Part shown: piece after piece, positions 47,167-55,900 of the stretch
How positions within the stretch are numbered: the first letter of the stretch is position 1
Layout: each line of letters opens with the position of its first letter
NCBI GenBank assembly: GCA_001874325.1
Contig: MPCW01000009.1
Span: 62,001 to 126,000, forward strand
Source of the DNA: Flavobacterium sp. MedPE-SWcel
GTDB taxonomy: Bacteria; Bacteroidota; Bacteroidia; Flavobacteriales; Flavobacteriaceae
Length of the DNA: 64,000 bases
Reading direction: 5' to 3'
Position numbers and translations under genes: made by a program
The notes under the pieces: generated by a model
What the model was told of the DNA's origin: nothing
Databases searched by the model: none
The model's input: the letters and a program-made list of their open reading frames with translations, nothing else

Positions 47167-47427
47167 ATGAAACCAATAAAGTGGCGTACAATTATTGCAT
47201 TGATACTTATGTATATTGCAATATTTAATAATTGGGAATGGGTGTGGGGAGTGTTATTTTTGTTTTGGGTTATTCCAGATTTATTTACAGGAACAACTTA
47301 TTTTATAGAGCCTATTAATAAAAAAGAAACTCCATTACTTTATTGGGTAATTGTAATAAGCTGGATTTTAATGGCATTCTATTCGCTATCAGCACTTTTT
47401 ATAGATTACGAATCATTTTACTATTAA
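47167..47427 (+). CDS. Small two-helix membrane protein (paralogue 1)
   Basis: An 86-residue protein with two to three hydrophobic segments (about 8-42 and 58-78). Trp-rich motifs NWEWVWGVLFLFW and KKETPLLYWVIVISWILMAFYS recur in the 80-residue protein downstream (NWGWFWALFILL and KEKETPILYWVMIVVWTLLALYS). I recognise no named family. It has its own FNR-like box, so expression should follow the neighbouring operon. Confidence 0.75.
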   Translation: MKPIKWRTIIALILMYIAIFNNWEWVWGVLFLFWVIPDLFTGTTYFIEPINKKETPLLYWVIVISWILMAFYSLSALFIDYESFYY

Positions 47428-47460
47428 TGTACTGGGTTAAATAATAAAATGATATTTCCT

Positions 47461-47507
47461 TTTTTGATTTAAATCAAAAATAGGTAGTACTACTTAAAGT
47501 TTCTTTG
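47461..47507 (+). promoter_or_regulatory. FNR-like box and -7-like element for the second small membrane protein
   Basis: A perfect 20-bp palindrome (47461-47480) with core TTGAT-TTAA-ATCAA. Its centre is 29.5 bp before TTTCTTTG (47500-47507), a -7 element with one mismatch at position 2. Confidence 0.7.
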
Positions 47508-47580
47508 TTGTTTTATAAATTAAGATAGAATGCATTATTGTGGTATAAAGCAATATATAGTTGATTGAAACTTATAAAGT

Positions 47581-47823
47581 ATGAAGAAATGGAAGACAAT
47601 ACTAGCATTACTAATGATGCCTATTGCTATTTATTTTAATTGGGGCTGGTTTTGGGCATTGTTTATTTTATTAGGGCTATTGCATGTTATTAAAAGTAAA
47701 GAAATCCATTTTGTTGAGGTGGTTAAAGAAAAAGAAACTCCAATACTATATTGGGTTATGATAGTTGTTTGGACTTTACTAGCACTTTATTCTATTTTGA
47801 ACTATTTGAATATTTTGATGTAG
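47581..47823 (+). CDS. Small two-helix membrane protein (paralogue 2)
   Basis: An 80-residue paralogue of the protein at 47167: the same layout of a Lys-Trp start, a first hydrophobic region with NWGWFW, a charged middle and the KETPILYWV motif before the last helix. Its stop codon overlaps the next FNR-like box. The tandem duplication with a separate box for each copy suggests that dosage or heteromer formation matters. Function unknown. Confidence 0.75.
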   Translation: MKKWKTILALLMMPIAIYFNWGWFWALFILLGLLHVIKSKEIHFVEVVKEKETPILYWVMIVVWTLLALYSILNYLNILM

Positions 47824-47858
47824 GTCAAAATATATATTAGAAGACTTTCTGAAATTTG
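47813..47858 (+). promoter_or_regulatory. FNR-like box and -7-like element ahead of the oxygenase operon
   Basis: TTTTGAT-GTAG-GTCAAAA (47813-47830), palindromic except for one T/G position, overlaps the stop of the preceding gene. Its centre is 29.5 bp before GAAATTTG (47851-47858), a TAnnTTTG element with one mismatch at position 1. It would drive 47879 to 51508. Confidence 0.65.
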
Positions 47859-47878
47859 TACTCTAAATTAATATAACT

Positions 47879-48274
47879 ATGAATACAATACATAAATACA
47901 TCGGTATCTTGGTATTAATAATCACACTACAATCTTGTGCACAAACAGACACTATTGTAGGTGTATGGGAGGTGAAAAACGATTACTATCAAGGAGTTTT
48001 TGAGATTGTCGAATATGAAGATAAGTTCTCGGGTAAGATACATTACTATAATGATGGTAGTACAGAATATAAAGGCAACAATAAGAAAGAAGATTACTTT
48101 CTTACCGATATTGAGTTTAAAGACGGAAAGTATATTAATGGTAAAATGTATTTACCTGATGGTAGTTTTTATCACGTTATTTTCTCATTAAAAGGTAAAG
48201 ATAAATTAGAAGTTCTTATGACTATTGAAGATTCGCCTTATAAAGAAACTTGGACTAGAAACACATCATATTAA
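47879..48274 (+). CDS. DUF2147-like lipoprotein (plus operon)
   Basis: A 131-residue lipoprotein (signal ending LQSCAQ, lipobox Cys20). The DUF2147-like strands are IVGVWEVKNDYYQGVFEIVEY, SGKIHYYNDGSTEYKG and DSPYKETWTRNTSY. It is a paralogue of the minus-strand protein at 46600. It is the first gene of the oxygenase operon; the hydroxylase gene starts 4 nt after its stop. Confidence 0.82.
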   Translation: MNTIHKYIGILVLIITLQSCAQTDTIVGVWEVKNDYYQGVFEIVEYEDKFSGKIHYYNDGSTEYKGNNKKEDYFLTDIEFKDGKYINGKMYLPDGSFYHVIFSLKGKDKLEVLMTIEDSPYKETWTRNTSY

Positions 48275-48278
48275 ACTT

Positions 48279-49232
48279 ATGAGCAATACAAAATTATTAA
48301 TATATAGTCTGTTAATCATAGTGGTTATAACAGGAAGTGTGCATGGTCTTACTAACCTTTTAGATTTAAAAGAGTTTTATTTTGATACAGTAAACTATTG
48401 GTTTTATATCGTAAATGATTTGAGCTTAGTTTATATAATAATACCATTTTTTGTTATAGAACTCATTCGTTATGGTATTATAAAAAAACTAGGAAAAGAT
48501 ATTATTCTAGATTCAATAGCTAATGTTTTTACTTTCGGAGCTTTTGTCGTTATTGAGTATGCTTTAGGTATTTTAGCTGTTACAAAGTTGTATTATTGGT
48601 TACATAACAACTTTAGTTTAGAACATTTACCTTTAAATGCAGCTACTATTTTTGGAGCTATATTGTTAGCTGATTTTGCTTATTATTGGGATCATCGTAT
48701 GATGCACCGTATAGGTATTGGTTGGGCTACACATACAGTACATCATAGTTCAGAACATTTCAATATGTCAGTAGCTTATCGTTTTGGTCCATTAGATGCA
48801 GTATTTCCTATCATTTTTTCATTACCTATAGTTATGTTAGGTTTCAACCCTTTATTGGTTTTTGTAGCCGAAATATTTGTGCAAGTTTTTCAAACATTAC
48901 TACACACAGAAATTATAGGTAAGCTACCAAAACCTATTGAAAAGATTTTTAATACACCCTCTCATCACAGAGTGCATCATGGCTCTAATCGTCAATATTG
49001 GGATAAAAACTATGCAGGAATCTTGATTATTTGGGACAGAATGTTAGGAACTTTTGAACCAGAAGAAGAGAAGGTTGTTTATGGTATTTCTGAGCCATTA
49101 AATAGTGTAAACCCTATAAAGGTGTTTTTTCATGGTCTAACACGATTTTATAATCGGTTAAAATCGGTAAAAGGCTTTAAAAATAAGTTACTTATCTTTA
49201 TTAAACCACCAGATTGGTTTCCTACTAAATAA
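48279..49232 (+). CDS. Sterol-desaturase/fatty-acid-hydroxylase family membrane enzyme
   Basis: A 317-residue integral membrane di-iron enzyme. I start at the ATG 48279 (MSNTKLLIYSLLIIVVITG); the frame is open further upstream only because it overlaps the previous gene. About four to five helices surround the three His boxes: WDHRMMHR, HTVHHSSEHFN and SHHRVHHGS, which together carry the eight-His di-iron set. The family hydroxylates or desaturates lipids using O2 and an electron donor. The next genes provide a second oxygenase and a reductase. The lipid substrate is unknown. Confidence 0.9.
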   Translation: MSNTKLLIYSLLIIVVITGSVHGLTNLLDLKEFYFDTVNYWFYIVNDLSLVYIIIPFFVIELIRYGIIKKLGKDIILDSIANVFTFGAFVVIEYALGILAVTKLYYWLHNNFSLEHLPLNAATIFGAILLADFAYYWDHRMMHRIGIGWATHTVHHSSEHFNMSVAYRFGPLDAVFPIIFSLPIVMLGFNPLLVFVAEIFVQVFQTLLHTEIIGKLPKPIEKIFNTPSHHRVHHGSNRQYWDKNYAGILIIWDRMLGTFEPEEEKVVYGISEPLNSVNPIKVFFHGLTRFYNRLKSVKGFKNKLLIFIKPPDWFPTK

Positions 49233-49241
49233 GGTTTTATT

Positions 49242-50435
49242 ATGACACAAAAAAAGATGATGCATGCCCTTCCTGTAGAAGCATATACCTCTCAGGAGTG
49301 GCTAGATTTAGAGTTGAAATATCTTTTTAGTACTACTTGGCAATTTGCAGGATTGGTGGAAGATGTTGCAGGAGCTGGCGATTATATAAGTGTTCAAGCA
49401 GGGTTGAATAATATTTTTATTATAAAGGGTAGAGATAACCGTTTACGTGCTTTTCATAATATATGTCGTCATCGAGGTACACAATTGCTTAGAGCAGTAG
49501 GAAAAGCGCAAAAAGCAATTACTTGTCCTTATCATGACTGGACATACGATTTAGAAGGAAAATTAATGAGTGTGCCTAAACGAGAAGAGGAGTTTCCAGA
49601 ACTAAAAGGAAAATTACATACTTGCGATTTAAGCTTACATGAGGCTTCTGTAGACATCTTTAAAGGGATGATATTTGTACATCCAGAGAAGAATGCACCT
49701 AGTATTATGAGTTTCTTTGGTGAGGTAGAACCTTATTTAGGGCCTCATGTTCCAGAAGAGCTCATAGAGTATTCTGAAAACAAAGAGGAAAGACCTTTGT
49801 ATCAAAAAGAGATTAATTCAAATTGGAAAATTGTAGTAGAAAATTATATAGATCATTATCATTTAGCGCACCTTCATGAAGGTACACTAAATATGTACGA
49901 TCATGCTAAAGCTGAATTCGGATGGGTAGGGCCACATTACTGGTTTTATGAACCATTAGTAGAAGAGTATTTAAAAGATGTAAAAAATGCATCACCATAT
50001 CCACTAATAGATAAAATGCCAGAAGATAAAATGGGAGCTTATGTTCCTTGGCTATTTCCTAATATTGGTATTACAGAGAGTGAAAGTGCTTGGAGTACTT
50101 TTCATGTTATTCCTTTAGCACCTGATAGAACTTTAGTTACAATTCGTTCAAAAACAATGAATGTAAGCGAGTGGGAGTATACTAAACAATATGGTAAATC
50201 GGCAATGAGTAGTGTTTGGACTAAATTTGGAAACAAAGGTAAATATCAAGACGACCCGAAGACAGACCCAATGTCGAGTGGTGACTTTATGGAAGAAGAT
50301 ATTTATGCTTGCGAGCAGCAACAGAAATCATTACAGTCTCCATATTTTAGTGTTGGGGCACAAGCCAAACGAGGTGAATATGCTATACAACGATTTCAAG
50401 AAGAGGTGAAGAAATGGATAGAACAACATAAATAA
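49242..50435 (+). CDS. Rieske non-haem iron oxygenase, alpha subunit
   Basis: A 397-residue ring-hydroxylating-type oxygenase. The Rieske cluster motif is complete: Cys75-x-His77, 17 residues, Cys95-x2-His98 (CRHRG and CPYHDW). The mononuclear iron site is visible as ENYIDHYHLAHLHEG (about 203-217), with the bridging Asp and two His, and a later acidic ligand. Overall it resembles GbcA/choline-monooxygenase-type oxygenases that demethylate or hydroxylate quaternary amines, but substrate assignment is not safe. The reductase gene follows 2 nt later. Confidence 0.93.
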   Translation: MTQKKMMHALPVEAYTSQEWLDLELKYLFSTTWQFAGLVEDVAGAGDYISVQAGLNNIFIIKGRDNRLRAFHNICRHRGTQLLRAVGKAQKAITCPYHDWTYDLEGKLMSVPKREEEFPELKGKLHTCDLSLHEASVDIFKGMIFVHPEKNAPSIMSFFGEVEPYLGPHVPEELIEYSENKEERPLYQKEINSNWKIVVENYIDHYHLAHLHEGTLNMYDHAKAEFGWVGPHYWFYEPLVEEYLKDVKNASPYPLIDKMPEDKMGAYVPWLFPNIGITESESAWSTFHVIPLAPDRTLVTIRSKTMNVSEWEYTKQYGKSAMSSVWTKFGNKGKYQDDPKTDPMSSGDFMEEDIYACEQQQKSLQSPYFSVGAQAKRGEYAIQRFQEEVKKWIEQHK

Positions 50436-50437
50436 TA

Positions 50438-51508
50438 ATGGGTACATTTTATCAATTAAAAGTTATTAATGTTAAAACAGAAACTCAAGATTCTGTTGTT
50501 ATATCATTTGATATACCCAATCATTTATACGATACATTTAACTATAAATCAGGACAGTATTTAACTTTAAAGTTTGACCTAGAAGGTAAAGAAGTTATTC
50601 GTTCTTATTCTTTATGTAGTTCACCAGTACCACAAAAACCTTTATGCATAGGGGTAAAAAGGGTAGAAGAGGGACTCGTTTCTAATCACATAAACGATAC
50701 TATAAAAGTAGGCTCAGTAGTTGAGGTTAAACCTCCAGAGGGGCATTTTTATGCAGATGTAAGGAGAGGGAATTATAAAACATATTATTTATTTACGGCA
50801 GGTAGTGGTATTACTCCAATATTATCTATTTTACGATCTGTTTTATTGGAGGAAGAAAAGAGCTATGTATATATGATTTACGGAAATCGTAATCATGATT
50901 CTATAATGTTTAAAACGGAATTGAGTCAACTGCAAGAGCAATTTGGAAATCGCTTAGTAATAAAACATTGTCTAAGTAAACCTAAAAGTAGCTTTTGGTC
51001 TAATAAACAACAAACTCCATATATTAAAGGACGTATAGATAAGAAAATTGTAAAATGGTTTTTAGATGAGTATCCATCTTATGCTCAAAATACCGAGTAT
51101 TATATTTGTGGTCCAGAATCTATGATAAATGATACAGAATTAGCTTTATTAAGTTTTGATGTCCCTGAGGGGCGTATATTTAAAGAAAGTTTTGGAAGTA
51201 TAAATACGGGGTCAATAAGTGTTGAAACAGTAGCTAATGCTAAACTGACAGCGACTTTGCATAATGAAAATGTAGAAATAAGTATAGAGGAAGGAAAAAC
51301 TGTTTTAAGAGCGTTAATTGATAATAATTACAATCCTCCATATTCTTGTGAGGGTGGTATATGTGCTAGTTGTATATGTAAACTTAAGAAAGGAAAGGTT
51401 CATATGGTCAATACTATTTCGCTTACAGATGAACAAATAGAGCAAAATTATATTTTGAGCTGCCAAAGTATTCCATTAACAGATGAAATAGTAGTAGAGT
51501 ATAACTAA
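50438..51508 (+). CDS. Flavin/2Fe-2S oxygenase reductase
   Basis: A 356-residue electron-transfer protein in the order FAD domain (RSYSLCSSP near 55), NAD(P) domain (FTAGSGITPILSIL near 120 and YYICGPESM near 225) and C-terminal plant-type ferredoxin domain (YSCEGGICASCICK plus a final Cys in LSCQSIP: the C-x4-C-x2-C...C set). This is the PaaE/GbcB-like layout that supplies electrons to a Rieske oxygenase. It lies 2 nt after the oxygenase gene, so the pair forms one two-component system. Confidence 0.93.
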   Translation: MGTFYQLKVINVKTETQDSVVISFDIPNHLYDTFNYKSGQYLTLKFDLEGKEVIRSYSLCSSPVPQKPLCIGVKRVEEGLVSNHINDTIKVGSVVEVKPPEGHFYADVRRGNYKTYYLFTAGSGITPILSILRSVLLEEEKSYVYMIYGNRNHDSIMFKTELSQLQEQFGNRLVIKHCLSKPKSSFWSNKQQTPYIKGRIDKKIVKWFLDEYPSYAQNTEYYICGPESMINDTELALLSFDVPEGRIFKESFGSINTGSISVETVANAKLTATLHNENVEISIEEGKTVLRALIDNNYNPPYSCEGGICASCICKLKKGKVHMVNTISLTDEQIEQNYILSCQSIPLTDEIVVEYN

Positions 51509-51735
51509 GAATATACTCATAATGCTATTAAATTACCCACAGAATAGGTTTATAGAGGGAAGCTTGAGAATAAAGTATAGACATGTAAAAATGATGTTAA
51601 ACATAAATAATTTAACAATTCTTGAAATCATAGATTTGATTAATTATTATAAATGATAACTTTTCTTAATTAAAAACGTTTATTAGTCGATTAATATTCA
51701 TTTTGTGTAACGAATAGCTACAGTTTACATAATTT

Positions 51736-51890
51736 AATCGCTTTTTTTGTGACCTCGATAGGTTTTTTTATAAATTACAAAGTATTGATTTGTAGTGTAT
51801 TATGGTTTAATTTGCGCCGTATTTGCGGCGTGAACGCAAAAATGCTTGATTTTTACTACATTTATAGAAAATCGACCAAAAGGATTCAAA
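51736..51890. repeat. Repeat A, copy 1
   Basis: About 150 bp shared with 60262-60411. The most conserved part includes a hairpin-forming TTTGCGCCG...CGGCGTGAACGCAAA core (51811-51840), then ATGCTTGATTTTTACTACAT and AGAAAATCGAC. Both copies begin AATCGC plus a T tract, the trailing arm of a terminator-like hairpin. Noncoding; function unknown. Confidence 0.85.
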
Positions 51891-51961
51891 CCTATGACTC
51901 TAATCTACTTAATTAAAATGATTTGAGAGGTTAAAAGTTTCATTTTGACAAATAATAAACC

Positions 51962-52032
51962 AGTAAGTCTATAAGCTATAGTAAAGCCTTTTGCGTTTAG
52001 CAAATGGCGCGCTATAGCGTATGGACTTACAC
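51962..52032. repeat. Long imperfect hairpin between repeats A1 and B1
   Basis: GTAAGTCTATAAGCTATAG and CTATAGCGTATGGACTTAC pair over 19 positions with two non-Watson-Crick pairs. Inside, CCTTTTGC and GCAAATGG nearly pair again. The result is a stem of roughly 70 nt. It is not present in the other copies of the repeat. Confidence 0.65.
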
Positions 52033-52226
52033 CTTATTTTGTTCTTGCCTGATGCTGTGCTAGAGAAGCACCAAAGCTCTTATTACCTTTTTTTCCCTTC
52101 CCTTTATAAATTTATACAAAAAAAGGAAATTTTGGATACATTATTGAAAAGCCTTGTTTTTACTGACCTTTCTTTTTTTCCTTTTTATTTCCATTTTTAG
52201 AATTGTTTCCAAAAGAAATGGAAATA
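52030..52226. repeat. Repeat B, copy 1 (GGAAA/TTTCC subtype)
   Basis: 197 bp, same length and nearly the same sequence as copy 3 (62502-62698). Shared landmarks: CACCTTATTTTGTTCTTG start, GTGCTAGAGAAGCAC hairpin, CTTTATAAATTTATACAAAA, GATACATTATTG, GTTTTTACTG. A word GGAAAT (52125) is followed by its complement TTTCC ending at 52181, 52192 and 52210, and again by GGAAAT at 52221, forming an 11-bp inverted repeat at the end. Confidence 0.85.
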
Positions 52227-52384
52227 ATATAATAAAGTATTTATTGTAATATACAGACTCTAAATATTTAAAATCAATATTATTAATTCTCTATATATTG
52301 ACTTTTTACAATTACGTGTTACTAATGTGTTAAAATAAAGCACTAGAATTAATAATTTTGAAATTTATTATATAGATTTGCCCC

Positions 52385-52819
52385 GTGAGTACTTTAGAAA
52401 AAATAGTAACAGTTTTAATGTTGGGTATATTTTGCCTAGCGCAAGCGCATACTATTTTACCTCATGTACATCACAATCATGATGATATAAATAAAATTTT
52501 AGAACATCATCACCATTCAACTTCTACTAATAATGATCAAGAAAATATACACGATCATCATTTAAACTTATTAGATCATCTGTTAGAAGGACATTCTCAT
52601 GATTGTGCTCTAGATGACACGGTTACTTTAACGAGTAAAAAACAATATCAATTTAATGGCAGTGATATAGCAATACTATCCATAGTATCTAGTTTTAGTA
52701 ATATTAATTCTGCTCTTTTAGAAAAGTATACTTCACCTAATTATACTAGTATATTAGAACGAAGTAATGATTTTCAATTATTAGTATTTTCCCACCGAGG
52801 GCCTCCATCAATAGTTTAA
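52385..52819 (+). CDS. His-rich exported protein ahead of metal efflux genes
   Basis: A 144-residue protein with GTG start. Residues 1-21 form a signal peptide (TVLMLGIFCLAQAH). The segment about 22-80 is loaded with His (HVHHNHDD, LEHHHHS, HDHHLNLLDHLLEGHSHD), a plausible site for Zn, Co, Ni or Cu. The end HRGPPSIV resembles that of the protein at 27300. Its promoter-like TAGATTTG ends 4 nt before the GTG, so the leader would be almost absent. The context implies a periplasmic metal chaperone or buffer for the RND pump downstream. Confidence 0.8.
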   Translation: MSTLEKIVTVLMLGIFCLAQAHTILPHVHHNHDDINKILEHHHHSTSTNNDQENIHDHHLNLLDHLLEGHSHDCALDDTVTLTSKKQYQFNGSDIAILSIVSSFSNINSALLEKYTSPNYTSILERSNDFQLLVFSHRGPPSIV

Positions 52820-52942
52820 TTTTTGTGGTTTAAAGCATTCATTTTAAACTAAATAAAATTATATGTATCTTTTCTATAATTATAGATTAACGATATAGAT
52901 ATAAAGTTATTTAGTTTAACGTATTGTTTATTAACCAAATAA

Positions 52943-52964
52943 GATAGTATTAGTCAATACTATC
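52943..52964. promoter_or_regulatory. Palindrome upstream of the RND pump gene
   Basis: GATAGTATT-AGTC-AATACTATC is a perfect inverted repeat with 9-bp arms, 35 bp before the RND ATG. It has no T tract and sits where a metalloregulator operator or 5'-leader hairpin would be. No regulator gene is adjacent. Confidence 0.55.
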
Positions 52965-52999
52965 ATTTTACTTATTATTAAATTAAACTTATATATTAA

Positions 53000-55900
53000 A
53001 TGTTAGATAAAGTAATTAAGTTTTCGATAGCCAATAAATTGGTTATTGGTCTATTTACGATGACTTTGATAGTTTGGGGTTCTTATTCCTTATCTAAACT
53101 ACCTATTGATGCTGTACCAGACATTACAGATAATCAGGTTATGATTATTACATCATCGCCTACATTAGCGGCTCAAGAAGTAGAGCAGTTAGTAACTTTC
53201 CCTATAGAGCAAGCTACAGTAAGTATACCCAATATTGATGAGATGCGTTCCTTTTCTCGTTTTGGGCTCTCTATAGTAACCATTGTTTTTGAGGAGGATG
53301 TTGATTTATATTGGGCGAGACAACAAATTCAAGAACGCTTATCATTAGTAACTAAAGATATTCCTAAAAACATAGGAGTTCCAGAAATGGCTCCTGTCAC
53401 GACAGGTTTGGGTGAGATATATCAATATGTTGTTAGACCTGCTAAAGGCTATGAAGAAAAATATGATGCCAGAGAGCTACGTACCATTCAAGACTGGATT
53501 ATTAAACGTCAATTATTAGGTACAGATGGAGTAGCAGAAGTTAGTAGTTTTGGAGGACACGTAAAGCAATATCAAATTGCGATTGATCCAAATCTATTAC
53601 AGAGTATGAATGTTTCTGTTAAAGAATTATTTGAAGCATTAGAAAAAAATAATCAAAACACAGGAGGTGCTTATATTGATAAAGGACCTAAAGCTATTTT
53701 TATTAGAAGTGAAGGATTAATAAAAAACATCGATGAAATTGAAAAAGTAGTTGTTAAGGTTACTCCAACGGGTGTACCAATACTAATAAGAAATGTAGCT
53801 AAAGTAGAATTAGGAAACGGAGTGCGTTATGGAGCAGCTACTAGAAATGGAAACGGAGAAGTTGTTACAGGTATTGTAATGATGCTAAAAGGAGCTAACT
53901 CAGCAGAGGTCGTTACTAATGTGATAGATAAAATAGAACAGGTTAAAACCTCTTTACCAGAAGGGGTTGTAATAGAACCTTATTTGAATAGAAAAAAGCT
54001 AGTAGATAGAGCAATTAGTACAGTTGTTACAAATTTAGCCGAAGGTGCTTTAATAGTCATTTTTGTATTAATTCTATTTCTAGGTAATTTAAGAGGAGGA
54101 TTAATTGTAGCATCTGTAATACCATTATCAATGCTTTTTGCTATTGGGATGATGCGACTGTTTGGAGTTTCAGGAAATTTAATGAGCTTAGGTGCTATAG
54201 ATTTTGGATTAATAGTAGATGGGGCTGTAATTATTGTAGAAGCTGTAATGCATGGAGTCGTAATAAGCAAGATGAAGTATGCAGGAGTCGGTAGGCTTAC
54301 CACAAAACAGATGGATGAAGAAGTATATCAATCTTCTAGTAAAATAAGATCAGCGGCAGCATTTGGAGAGATTATTATTCTTATAGTATATCTGCCTATT
54401 TTGGCATTAGTAGGAGTAGAGGGCAAAATGTTTAGCCCGATGGCACAAACTGTATCATTTGCTATTCTGGGAGCTTTCCTGTTGTCACTTACCTATGTAC
54501 CTATGATGTCAGCTTTGGCTTTAAGTAAAAAAACAGAACATAAACGTAATTTTTCGGATAAATTGATGGATTTTTTCCAACGTTTATATTCTCCTATCAT
54601 TCAGGGAGCATTAAAAAGAAAGTTACTAGTACTAGGTACAACTGTATTATTATTTGTAATTACTTTAGTTACATTCAATAGTATGGGAGGAGAATTTATA
54701 CCACAGCTTGACGAAGGAGATTTTGCTGTTGAAACACGTGTACCTGTAGGTAGTTCTATTCAACAATCTATAGATGCTTCTACCAAAGCACAAAAAATTA
54801 TTCTAGATAATTTTCCTAATGAAGTAGAACAGGTCGTGAGTAAAATAGGGTCAGGGCAAATACCTACAGATCCTATGCCTATTGAAGCAGGAGATATGAT
54901 GATTATTTTGAAAGATAAATCAGAGTGGAAGGTTGCCAAAACACGAGAAGGTTTAGTTGAAAAAATGGAAGAAAAGCTAATTGCTATTCCAGATGCTACT
55001 TTTGGTTTTCAACAACCTATTCAAATGCGATTTAATGAATTACTTACAGGGGCTAAACAAGATGTGGTGCTTAAAATTTATGGAGAGGATCTTGACAAAC
55101 TTTCTGATTTAGCAGGACAAGTAGGTAATAAGATAAAAGGAATTGATGGTATTGAAGATTTATATATAGAAGAGGTTACAGGTTTACCACAAATTCAAAT
55201 TGAAATGAATCGTGACAAGATTGCTCAATATGGTATGAATATAGCTGATATAAATACTGTAATCACAACTTCTTTCGCAGGGAAATCAGCAGGTTTAGTT
55301 TATGAAGGAGAACGACGTTTTGATTTAGTAGTTCGTCTTGATAAATCACATAGAACTGATATTTCTGATATAAGAAATATTTATGTTACTTCTGCTTCAG
55401 GAAATCAAATACCATTATCAGAAGTAGCTACTGTAACTTATAAACCAGGACCTATTCAAATTCAGCGAGACAACGCTAAACGCAGAATAACGATAGGGTT
55501 TAATGTAAGAAATAGAGATGTACAAAGTATTGTAGCCGATATAAAAACTATAATAACAAAAAGTATGAAAATGCCATCAGGTTATTATATAACTTATGGA
55601 GGGCAATTTAAAAATTTACAAGAGGCAAACAAGAGGTTAGCTATAGCAGTACCAGCAGCTCTATTATTTATATTATTGTTGTTATACTTTACATTTAAAT
55701 CGGTAAAACAAAGTCTATTAATATTTACAGCTATCCCTTTATCTGCTATTGGGGGTGTTTTTGCATTACTTGTTAGAGGGATGCCTTTTAGTATTTCAGC
55801 AGGTATTGGTTTTATAGCTTTGTTTGGAGTAGCAGTATTAAACGGAATTGTATTAATATCAGAATTTAATCGTTTAGAGAAAGAAGGAGTTACCGATGTT

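Larger units (their letters stand above)
51509..52384. other. Intergenic region with repeats A1 and B1
   Basis: 876 bp without a credible gene. It holds repeat A copy 1 (51736-51890), a long hairpin (51962-52032), repeat B copy 1 (52030-52226) and, just before the next gene, a TAGATTTG -7 element (52373-52380). Confidence 0.8.

Noticed and set aside
51811..51840. Integron attC-like or transposon-end reading of the repeat A hairpin
   Set aside because: No integrase gene, no conserved core site of attC type and no terminal inverted repeats or target duplications are visible.
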